A DNA stretch of 10,231 nucleotides from Candidatus Omnitrophota bacterium (GTDB taxonomy: Bacteria > Omnitrophota > Gorgyraeia > Gygaellales > Profunditerraquicolaceae). The notes below the pieces were generated by a model that did not search any database, had not been told where the DNA came from, and worked only from the letters and a program-made list of their open reading frames with translations. Location of the stretch: positions 1 through 10,231 of the forward strand of contig JALOBQ010000024.1 in the NCBI GenBank assembly GCA_023228185.1. Direction: 5' to 3'. How positions within the stretch are numbered: the stretch's first letter is position 1; the number at the start of each line of letters is the position of its first letter. Positions 1 through 5,896 of this stretch are shown here, piece after piece. A program made the translations under genes and the position numbers.

Positions 1-1
1 G

Positions 2-493
2 ATGTTATTTGCCTATTTTTTAAAGCGCCAGGCGGATATTTATAACGCTTTAGTTTTGTCAGCGTTATTCATCCTGCTGATCAATCCCCGGCAGTTGTTT
101 GATATAGGTTTTCAGCTTTCTTTTTCTAGCGTTTGGGCGATTGCCTGGATATATCCAAAATTAAAAAATTTGTTGAAGATTAAGCGCGCGCTTACGGGAA
201 TCAGCGGATTTTTTCTGGAAGGTTTTTTGGTTTCTTTGTCTGCCTGGCTGGGAACAGCCGGAATAATCGCCTATTATTTTCGTATTTTTTCGCCGATCAG
301 CGTTTTCTTGAATATCCTGATTGTGCCGCTGGCAACTTTAATTACTCTGGCGGGATTCAGCCTTGTTTTAGCCAGCCTATTTAGCCCTGTTTTAGCTTCT
401 TTGATTGCTTCCACAGCCGCATTTTTAGTTACGCTTTTATTAAAACTGAATATAGCCGCTGTTAAAATACCGTTTGCCTATATCTACTTCTAA
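2..493 (+). CDS. comEC: ComEC/Rec2 family DNA-uptake channel protein, C-terminal part (5' end outside window)
   Basis: ComEC forms the inner-membrane channel that carries single-stranded DNA into the cytoplasm during natural transformation. The visible 163 residues are the second half of the membrane 'competence' domain: the family signature DIGFQLSFSSVWAI lies near residues 34-47, followed by WLGTAGIIAYYF and a run of hydrophobic helices (about 72-95, 98-122, 125-150). The reading frame is open to the window edge, so the Met at base 2 is probably internal and the gene begins upstream. Many ComEC proteins continue into a metallo-beta-lactamase domain; here the frame stops right after the last helix (KIPFAYIYF), 25 bp before a repeat cluster, and no lactamase-like frame follows. 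This may be a natural short form or a 3' truncation. Family assignment is firm; function of the shortened form is unknown. Confidence 0.85.
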   Translation: MLFAYFLKRQADIYNALVLSALFILLINPRQLFDIGFQLSFSSVWAIAWIYPKLKNLLKIKRALTGISGFFLEGFLVSLSAWLGTAGIIAYYFRIFSPISVFLNILIVPLATLITLAGFSLVLASLFSPVLASLIASTAAFLVTLLLKLNIAAVKIPFAYIYF

Positions 494-518
494 TCAATAC
501 CCCACTGTCCAGAGTAAC

Positions 519-566
519 TTGGACCCTGTTTCCAGCTTGAGTTGGACCCTGTTTCGAAACAGGGAC
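519..566 (+). repeat. Repeat cluster 1: two direct GGACCCTGTTTCC units plus one inverted half-unit
   Basis: TTGGACCCTGTTTCC occurs at 519-533 and again, with its last base changed to G, at 542-556: a period of exactly 23 bp with an 8-bp spacer (AGCTTGAG). The second unit runs head-to-head into an inverted partial copy, giving the perfect 18-bp palindrome CCCTGTTTCGAAACAGGG at 547-564, followed by ACGGGGGG. The first unit has small inverted ends (TGGA, 7 bp, TCCA). The same unit appears in opposite orientation at 5897-5956. The palindrome could fold as a hairpin but has no T-tract, so I do not call it a terminator. The family looks like a dispersed, possibly REP-like intergenic element; that is inference. 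Confidence 0.85.
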
Positions 567-583
567 GGGGGGCGATTAACTGT

Positions 584-612
584 TTGACAAAGCCGTCTGG
601 CTATGCTAAATT
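584..612 (+). promoter_or_regulatory. Predicted sigma70-type promoter for the bamD-lptE-holA genes
   Basis: A consensus -35 TTGACA lies at 584-589, then a 17-bp spacer ending in TGC (604-606, extended -10 element), then a -10-like TAAATT at 607-612. The expected start of transcription, about 7 bp after the -10, is near 619, only about three bases before the ATG at 622. The same architecture recurs at the rpsT promoter on the other strand. It lies just downstream of repeat cluster 1. Confidence 0.65.
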
Positions 613-621
613 CTTAATATT

Positions 622-1572
622 ATGAAGCGAATAATCTTAAGTTTGTTTATTATTTTTGCGTTGTGGTTGCAGCCGGCTTACCCCTACTGGATTTGGACTC
701 CTAAGTCAGGTAAATGGGTCAATCCTAAGAATCTACCCAAGGATAGCCCAAAGGAGCAATTTGTTTACGCCAAATCATTCCTTGATGATAAGAAATACGA
801 GGAATCAAAGCGTGAATTCCGTAAATTGCTGAAAGCTTATCCTAAATCATTCGAGGCTTCGGAAAGCCAGTATTTTTTAGGCGTAATTTTTCAAGCGCAG
901 GGTAATTCTTACGAAGCTTATCAGAATTATCAGAAGGTAATCGATAAATACCCGTTCAGCGAACGTATCCAGGAAATTATCGAGTTGGAATATAGTATCG
1001 GCGAGAAATTTATGGCCGGAGAAAAACGTAAGGCAATGGGGATCACCTTGCCCGTGGATAATCCGGCAATTGAAATTTTCGGAAAAGTGGTGGAAAATTC
1101 CACTTATGGGCCGTTAGCCCCTAAAGCTCAATATAAGTTGGCTTTAGTGCTTCAGGGATTGCACCGTTATTATGAAGCCGAAGATGAATTTAACAAAGTG
1201 ATTTCGCGTTACCCGGACAGCGAGTGGTCGACAGCCGCACGGTACCAGATTGCTTCATGTCGCGCTTCATTATCCAAAGGCCCGGCTTATGACCAGGGTT
1301 CTGCTCAGGAAGCCAAGGAAAAGTTCCTGGAATTTGTCCGGGACCATCCGGACGCGGTTTTAAGCCTGGACGCCGAGAAAAACATCAACCAGCTGCGCGA
1401 CAAAGAAGCGGAGAGCAGTTTTGGCATCGGCCGTTTTTATGAAAAGCAGGAGTTTTTTGACGCGGCGAGAATTTATTATCACGCGGTAATCGATAATTAC
1501 CCGGATACTTCCTGGGCGGCGCAAGCAGTAGAGAGATTGCAATTAATGGAGCTTAAAAAAAATGAAAAATAA
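622..1572 (+). CDS. bamD: BamD/YfiO-like outer-membrane assembly TPR protein
   Basis: BamD is the TPR scaffold of the BAM complex, which folds beta-barrel proteins into the outer membrane. This 316-residue protein has a basic N-terminus and hydrophobic segment (residues 4-18), then the sequence YWIWTPKSGKWVNP, then a series of TPR-like helix pairs: SPKEQFVYAKSFLDDKKYEESKREF (about 42-66), ESQYFLGVIFQAQGNSYEAYQNYQKVIDKYP (about 80-110), AQYKLALVLQGLHRYYEAEDEFNKVISRYP, and DAARIYYHAVIDNYP near the C-terminus. It is longer than E. coli BamD (245 residues). Unlike classical BamD there is no lipobox cysteine after the signal-like segment, so anchoring would have to be different. No Shine-Dalgarno sequence precedes the ATG, and the promoter suggests an almost leaderless mRNA. 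It overlaps lptE by 11 bp. A general TPR (YbgF/CpoB-like) role is the main alternative. Confidence 0.75.
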   Translation: MKRIILSLFIIFALWLQPAYPYWIWTPKSGKWVNPKNLPKDSPKEQFVYAKSFLDDKKYEESKREFRKLLKAYPKSFEASESQYFLGVIFQAQGNSYEAYQNYQKVIDKYPFSERIQEIIELEYSIGEKFMAGEKRKAMGITLPVDNPAIEIFGKVVENSTYGPLAPKAQYKLALVLQGLHRYYEAEDEFNKVISRYPDSEWSTAARYQIASCRASLSKGPAYDQGSAQEAKEKFLEFVRDHPDAVLSLDAEKNINQLRDKEAESSFGIGRFYEKQEFFDAARIYYHAVIDNYPDTSWAAQAVERLQLMELKKNEK

Positions 1573-2134
1573 AACTTTTTTTTCTTTATGCTTGATCGCG
1601 GTAGGTTGTTTAATGGTTAATTTTCTCAGCGGCTGCGGCTATACCACGCGTTCATTGATTGCAGACAAGTATCGAACTATTTATGTTACGCCGTTTTTAA
1701 ATAAAGTGGATATTACGCAAGAAGATTATTCGGAGAATAAATACCGCATCTACCGGCCGATGCTTGAAACCGAGGTTACCAGGCAAGTAATTAATAAATA
1801 CCTTTTTGACGGCAACCTCAAGCCAGTAAGAGAAGCCACGGCAGATTTAGTCCTCAAGGGCGAATTAGTTGAATACCGCAAGGATCCTTTAAGCTATACT
1901 AATGATAATGACGATGTTACCGAATACCGCATTAACATTTACGTTAATATCAGCCTTTGGGATACTCAGGAAAATAAGATGCTCTGGGAAATTAAACAAT
2001 TTAACGGTAATTATTCTTATTATACCAATTACGCCGAAAATAGCGCGATCAAGGTTAGCGAAGATACCGCGGTGAGCAATGCCGTGGCAGACCTTGCCCG
2101 GCGCATAGTCGAATACACAGTTGAACAATGGTAA
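1562..2134 (+). CDS. lptE: LptE-like LPS-assembly lipoprotein
   Basis: LptE is the outer-membrane lipoprotein that plugs and supports the LptD barrel, which places lipopolysaccharide in the outer leaflet. This 190-residue protein has a lipoprotein signal peptide with lipobox FLSGC (lipidated Cys25), followed at once by GYTTRS, the usual LptE opening. Then come the strand IYVTPFLNKV, a helix with ETEVTRQVINKYL, ADLVLKGELVEYRKDPLSY, a long strand INIYVNISLWDTQENKMLWEI, and a C-terminal amphipathic helix; this order and length (E. coli 193 residues) match the family. The start codon lies inside the bamD 3' end, preceded by TGGAG at 1547-1551, so translational coupling is likely. holA follows directly. 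Its presence argues for an LPS-bearing outer membrane. Sequence conservation in this family is low, so the call rests on layout and position upstream of holA. Confidence 0.8.
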   Translation: MKNKTFFSLCLIAVGCLMVNFLSGCGYTTRSLIADKYRTIYVTPFLNKVDITQEDYSENKYRIYRPMLETEVTRQVINKYLFDGNLKPVREATADLVLKGELVEYRKDPLSYTNDNDDVTEYRINIYVNISLWDTQENKMLWEIKQFNGNYSYYTNYAENSAIKVSEDTAVSNAVADLARRIVEYTVEQW

Positions 2135-2135
2135 T

Positions 2136-2786
2136 ATGGTATATATCTTTATCGGACAAGATAATCCCGCCAAAGAAATCCAGCTTAAGAGTATAAGGCA
2201 AGAGCACCTATCCCAGGATCTCGAAGATTTTAATCTGGATATCATCTACGCCAAAGAGGCGAAATTAAAATCCATCCAGGAGGTATTTTTAAGCCTGCCG
2301 GTTAATTCAGACAAGCGCCTGGTGGTAATTAAAGACGCGGGCCTTTTGGCAAAAGACGCCAAAGAATTCATCCTGCGTTACTTAAAAAAATCCTTCAAAC
2401 AAATTATTCTAGTGATGGATTTCGAACATTATGACCGTAAGGACGATTTTTTAACCGTTGTTTCCCGGTACGGAAAAGTCACGCGTTTTAAAGAGTCTAT
2501 CGCTGATGATACTTTTAGCTTGCTGCGTCAGATAGAATCAGGTAAAGCCGCGCCGGCTCTGGGTATTTTAACGAATCTTCTTAGAGAAGGTGAGCGGCCG
2601 GAACGCATACTTGGCGGTTTAAGATATGCCTGGGAAAAACAAGAGATTATTTCAGCGGAAAATAAAAGAAGGCTGCGTTTTTTGTTGGAAGCCGATATTG
2701 ACATAAAGAAAGGCAGGCTTAAGCCTGCCTTTGCATTAGAGAAATTGGTAATTAATTTATGCGCCTTTACCAAGCTTGCGCATTAA
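2136..2786 (+). CDS. holA: DNA polymerase III delta subunit (clamp loader), short form
   Basis: HolA is the clamp-loader subunit that opens the sliding beta clamp during DNA replication. I start it at ATG 2136, two bases after the lptE start-frame stop, giving VYIFIGQDNPAKEIQL; an upstream TTG at 2121 would add five residues but has no ribosome binding site. The N-terminal AAA-like domain covers about residues 1-118 (KRLVVIKDAGLL at 60-71, QIILVMDFEHYDRKDD at 89-104). The C-terminal collar domain covers about 123-212 (SGKAAPALGILTNLLREGERPERIL, then LLEADIDIKKGRL at 183-195). The protein is 216 residues against about 340 for E. coli HolA: the lid domain that normally lies between these parts appears absent. 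The 3' end overlaps convergent rpsT by 30 bp and contains the rpsT terminator. The holA/rpsT neighbourhood is common in bacteria and supports the call. Confidence 0.8.
   Translation: MVYIFIGQDNPAKEIQLKSIRQEHLSQDLEDFNLDIIYAKEAKLKSIQEVFLSLPVNSDKRLVVIKDAGLLAKDAKEFILRYLKKSFKQIILVMDFEHYDRKDDFLTVVSRYGKVTRFKESIADDTFSLLRQIESGKAAPALGILTNLLREGERPERILGGLRYAWEKQEIISAENKRRLRFLLEADIDIKKGRLKPAFALEKLVINLCAFTKLAH
2709..2732 (-). terminator. Intrinsic terminator of rpsT, embedded in the holA coding sequence
   Basis: A perfect 24-bp palindrome with half-site AAAGGCAGGCTT lies 24 bp beyond the rpsT stop codon on the minus strand. Folded, it is a 10-bp stem with a TTAA loop, and on the minus strand it continues into TTTCTTTAT, the T-rich tail expected of a rho-independent terminator. 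On the plus strand the following bases (GCATTAG) are not T-rich, so it should act on rpsT rather than holA. It encodes the KKGRLKPAFA segment of HolA. Confidence 0.8.
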
Positions 2787-3020
2787 ACGCGATTTTCTGC
2801 GGTCGGCTGTTTTAGGGTGGATGATCTTCTTTTTCGCTGCTTTATCCAGTTGAGAAAAAACTTTGTTGATCAAAGCTTTAGCCTGGCCTAAATCTTTGGC
2901 AACCAGTAATTCCTGGAATTTTTTGATCGTTTTCTTAAGTTGAACTTTTACTTTCAGGTTTCTTAAGTGTTTTCTGTTGTTTACGCGTGTTCTTTTGACT
3001 GATGTTCTGCGTCTGGGCAT
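2757..3020 (-). CDS. rpsT: 30S ribosomal protein S20
   Basis: S20 is a small basic protein that binds 16S rRNA early in 30S subunit assembly. The 87-residue product is very rich in Lys and Arg and has the family layout: MPRRRTSVKRTRVNNRKHLRN at the N-terminus, two long helices, and the conserved KAAKKKIIHPKTADRRKSRLMRKL at the C-terminus (about 60-84). Length matches E. coli S20 (87 residues). The start is supported by AAAGGAGA at 3026-3033 (minus strand) five bases before the ATG. The gene faces the opposite way to all others here, has its own promoter at 3052-3080, and its 3' end overlaps holA by 30 bp, with its terminator farther inside holA. A ribosomal gene as its own unit between holA and murJ is a recurrent arrangement. 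Confidence 0.95.
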   Translation of the reverse strand: MPRRRTSVKRTRVNNRKHLRNLKVKVQLKKTIKKFQELLVAKDLGQAKALINKVFSQLDKAAKKKIIHPKTADRRKSRLMRKLGKGA

Positions 3021-3051
3021 TAAATTCTCCTTTGTAATTTTATTTTTAATA

Positions 3052-3080
3052 TTATTAGCATAATAAAACAGCTATGTCAA
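3052..3080 (-). promoter_or_regulatory. Predicted sigma70-type promoter of rpsT
   Basis: On the minus strand a consensus -35 TTGACA (3080 down to 3075) is followed by a 17-bp spacer ending in TGC and a -10 TAATAA (3057 down to 3052). Transcription would start near 3045, giving a leader of about 25 nt that carries the AAAGGAGA ribosome binding site. The -35 box overlaps the murJ start codon (3074-3076), so RNA polymerase bound here would cover the murJ 5' end. Spacing and the TGC extension are the same as in the promoter at 584-612. Confidence 0.75.
3059..3064 (+). promoter_or_regulatory. Possible -10 element for murJ
   Basis: CATAAT matches the -10 consensus at five of six positions and ends nine bases before the murJ ATG, the same distance as between TAAATT and the ATG at 622. 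No convincing -35 box is present at 16-18 bp. If used, the murJ mRNA would have a leader of about three bases, which fits the absence of a Shine-Dalgarno sequence. It overlaps the rpsT promoter on the opposite strand. Confidence 0.3.
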
Positions 3081-4624
3081 CAGGCAAATTCTTCCAATTG
3101 AATCCACAAAAGGGCTTGGCTAAGTCGGCGGGGATAATCAGCCTGGCGACTTTACTATCCCGGCTGCTCGGGTTTGTGCGCGATATAATTATCGCTCGCA
3201 TGTTTGGTATCTATATTTACGCCCAGGCTTTTGTAATTGCTTTCCGCCTGCCGAATCTTTTTCGCGATTTAATCGGCGAGGGCGCCGGTAATGCCGCGAT
3301 TGTCCCGGTTTTATGCGAGTATAAAATTAAAAAAAGCAAAGAAGAATTTTGGCAGTTGGCTAATATCCTGCTCAACCTGCTTTTGGTAATTTTAGGCGTG
3401 ATTACTATTTTCGGGGTGATTTTCGCTCCTTTGCTTGTGCGCCTGATTGCTCCGGGTTTTATCGCTTCGCCGGATAAATTAGCGCTGACCATAAAATTGA
3501 CGCGGATAATTTTTCCCTATATCCTGCTTATCGGCCTGGCCGCCTATGCCATGGCAATGTTAAATTCCCTGAAAAATTTTACCGTGTCGGCTTTCGCGCC
3601 ATGCCTGCTGAATATCTCGATTATTGTTTTCGCTTTATGGTTTGGAGAGGGAATAAAAGGTTTGGGTTTCGGCGTATTAGTAGGCGGCGCGCTGCAACTT
3701 TTGGTGCAGCTGCCTGTATTATATAAACAAGGTTTTCGTTTTAAGCCGCTTTTACGGATAAATCATCCCGGAGTAAAGCAAATCGGCAAATTAATGATGC
3801 CGCGGGTTTTCAGCTCAGGGATATACCAGCTGAATAATTTTATGGATTCAATATTTGCTTCCTTTGCCTGGATCGTCGGCGACGGCGCGATTGCCGTGCT
3901 TTATTTTGCCTATCGGCTGATCCAATTTCCTTTGGGAATTTTCAGCAACGCTATTTCTCAGGTAGTCCTGCCGACGTTTTCCGCCCAGGCTTTAGAGCCC
4001 GGTTTAAAAGAATTAAAAACCACGCTTTCCTGGGCGTTGCGTATGGTATTTTTTGTTTTGCTTCCGGCAACCGTAATTTATATGGTGCTTGCGCGTTCGC
4101 TGATCTTTACATTTTTTGGCGGAGGCAAATTTGATTTCCACAGCGGCGTGCTTACCGCTCAAGCTTTGTTTTTCTATAGTATCGGGCTTTGCGCTTACGG
4201 CGGGACAAAAATACTGCAATCCTGTTTTTTCGCGTTGAAAGACACGTTAACCACGACTAAAGTCGCTTTCGTCGCTTTAATTATTAATCTTTTATTAAAT
4301 GCCGCATTAATGTTCCCGCTTAAGATTGCCGGCCTGGCTTTAGCGACTTCGATATCCGGGATTAGCGGTTTTTGTATTTTGTTTAGCATACTTTACAAAC
4401 GTTTAGGCGGAGTGGAAAGTAAATTAATCGGGATCTCCTGTTTACGGATATTAGCGGCAAGCCTGGCAATGGGGGCAATCGCTTTTCTGGTAAATAACGC
4501 GCTGAATGTATTCTGGGCATTGGCTTCGGCGGTTTTAGCCTATATTTTTTTCTGTTTCATTTTTAAAGTTGAAGAGATGCGCCAACTTTTTAATTGGCTG
4601 ATGCGGCCGGAATGCCTTAAATAA
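3074..4624 (+). CDS. murJ: MurJ/MviN lipid II flippase
   Basis: MurJ moves lipid II across the inner membrane for peptidoglycan synthesis (MOP exporter superfamily). The 516-residue polytopic protein matches the family in length and opening: ATLLSRLLGFVRDIIIARMFG (residues 25-45) holds arginines equivalent to E. coli R18 and R24 (R30, R36). FRLPNLFRDLIGEGA follows (R64 aligns with E. coli R52), and YFAYRLIQFPLG around R281 aligns with E. coli R270. About 14 hydrophobic helices can be read along the protein. E. coli D39, in the motif DAFFVAF, is replaced here by Gln51 (AQAFVIAF). The start is fixed by an in-frame stop at 3056-3058 and no other nearby start; no Shine-Dalgarno sequence is visible. 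uvrC follows after 19 bp, so the two are probably co-transcribed. Confidence 0.93.
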   Translation: MSTGKFFQLNPQKGLAKSAGIISLATLLSRLLGFVRDIIIARMFGIYIYAQAFVIAFRLPNLFRDLIGEGAGNAAIVPVLCEYKIKKSKEEFWQLANILLNLLLVILGVITIFGVIFAPLLVRLIAPGFIASPDKLALTIKLTRIIFPYILLIGLAAYAMAMLNSLKNFTVSAFAPCLLNISIIVFALWFGEGIKGLGFGVLVGGALQLLVQLPVLYKQGFRFKPLLRINHPGVKQIGKLMMPRVFSSGIYQLNNFMDSIFASFAWIVGDGAIAVLYFAYRLIQFPLGIFSNAISQVVLPTFSAQALEPGLKELKTTLSWALRMVFFVLLPATVIYMVLARSLIFTFFGGGKFDFHSGVLTAQALFFYSIGLCAYGGTKILQSCFFALKDTLTTTKVAFVALIINLLLNAALMFPLKIAGLALATSISGISGFCILFSILYKRLGGVESKLIGISCLRILAASLAMGAIAFLVNNALNVFWALASAVLAYIFFCFIFKVEEMRQLFNWLMRPECLK

Positions 4625-4643
4625 TCAAGGACAAATTTTCCAG

Positions 4644-5888
4644 ATGTTTGATAATCGCGATTTGAGGAAAAAAGTGGTTTCGGCGCCTGTTCAGCCCGGT
4701 GTTTACTTGATCTCTGATGCCTCAGGCACTGTGATTTACGTAGGTAAGGCCAAATCTTTAAGAAAACGCCTGAGTAGTTATTTTAGCAGCCGGCTTTCAG
4801 ATAAGACAGCCGCGCTGATGGAAAAAGCCGCCGATATTAATTGCCGGGTTTGCGCCAGCGAGACAATGGCTTTGCTTCTTGAGGCCAGTTTAGTCCACGA
4901 TTTGCAGCCAAGGTATAATGTTCTTTTGCGTGATGATAAAAGTTTTCTTTATCTTTGTATCACGGAGGAAAAATTTCCCCGCATTTTTTTGGCGCGCGCA
5001 AAAGAAACAAGTGGAAAAATATTCGGGCCTTATACCAATACTAAACTGCTTAAAGCTGCTTTAAAAGTTGTGCGCCGGGCTTTTGCGTTTCGAACCTGCA
5101 AAGTATTGCCGAAAAAGCCCTGTATCTATTATCGGATCAAGCTTTGCCCGGGGGTGTGTTGTTCTAAAATATCGGCTGATGACTACGCTAGAACGATGCA
5201 AAATATTTCCCTGGTTTTAGAAGGCAAGATCGATGATCTACTAAAGAGGCTTAACCTCTTAATGCAGGAAAAATCGAAAAAACTTGATTTCGAGTCAGCG
5301 GCAATTATTCGTGACCAACTGGATGCTTTGGGCGTTTTAGCAAAAAGCCACTATCCAGTATCTGGCGCAAGCGGCCGGCCGGAAGAGGTATTAAAAAATT
5401 TATTGGGTTTAAAGAATATCCCGCGCCGGATCGAGGGTTTTGATATTTCCAATATTTCCGGAAGCCTTGCGGTCGGATCAATGGTTAGTTTTTTTGACGG
5501 CAAAGCGGATAAGAATAATTACCGCCGCTTTCGGATCAAGGATGTGCCTGGCCCGGATGATTACAGTATGATTGCCGAGGTTGTCAGACGGCGTTATGGC
5601 CGGCTGCTTAAAGAGAAAGCTAAATTACCGGACCTGATCTTAATTGACGGCGGCAAAGGGCATTTGCTTACCGCCTTTCGGCAGTTGAAACAGTTAGGCG
5701 TGGCAATTCCTTTAATTAGTATTGCCAAAAAAGAAGAAAACATTTACATTATTGGCAGGGATAAACCTTTAAGGTTTAGCCAGGATACCGCCGCTTTGAA
5801 CCTGATCCGCAGGATCCGCGATGAAGCGCATAGGTTTGCGATAAGTTATCATCATCTTTTGCGTAGAAAAAGGGTTTTCGGCAAATAA
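4644..5888 (+). CDS. uvrC: UvrC excinuclease subunit, short form lacking the C-terminal HhH domain
   Basis: UvrC makes the two incisions of nucleotide excision repair. The domains seen, in order, are: GIY-YIG nuclease (GVY at 19-21, YVG at 32-34, R42, LLLEASLVHDLQPRYN with E80); a cysteine cluster C152, C160, C168, C172, corresponding to the Fe-S cluster ligands reported for E. coli UvrC; a UVR motif (about 201-230, LDFESAAIIRDQLDAL), where UvrB binds; and the RNase H-like nuclease (FDISN with D267, LILIDGGKG with D335, RDEAHRFAI with H396), so both catalytic centres are intact. Length is 414 residues against about 600 normally. About 120 residues are missing between UVR and the RNase H-like domain, and the helix-hairpin-helix tail is absent: the frame stops after RRKRVFGK, eight bases before repeat cluster 2. 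AAGGA at 4627-4631 is a weak ribosome binding site. Confidence 0.9.
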   Translation: MFDNRDLRKKVVSAPVQPGVYLISDASGTVIYVGKAKSLRKRLSSYFSSRLSDKTAALMEKAADINCRVCASETMALLLEASLVHDLQPRYNVLLRDDKSFLYLCITEEKFPRIFLARAKETSGKIFGPYTNTKLLKAALKVVRRAFAFRTCKVLPKKPCIYYRIKLCPGVCCSKISADDYARTMQNISLVLEGKIDDLLKRLNLLMQEKSKKLDFESAAIIRDQLDALGVLAKSHYPVSGASGRPEEVLKNLLGLKNIPRRIEGFDISNISGSLAVGSMVSFFDGKADKNNYRRFRIKDVPGPDDYSMIAEVVRRRYGRLLKEKAKLPDLILIDGGKGHLLTAFRQLKQLGVAIPLISIAKKEENIYIIGRDKPLRFSQDTAALNLIRRIRDEAHRFAISYHHLLRRKRVFGK

Positions 5889-5896
5889 ATTAAATT

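Noticed and set aside
547..564. Rho-independent terminator of comEC
   Set aside because: The palindrome can fold but is followed by ACGGGGGG rather than a T-tract.
2121..2135. TTG start at 2121 for holA
   Set aside because: It would add five residues (MNNGN) inside the lptE 3' end without ribosome binding site; HolA proteins usually begin close to the YIFIGQD strand.
1889..2245. 118-codon minus-strand open frame across the lptE/holA junction
   Set aside because: Shadow of two well-supported plus-strand genes; its sequence resembles no protein family that I recognise.
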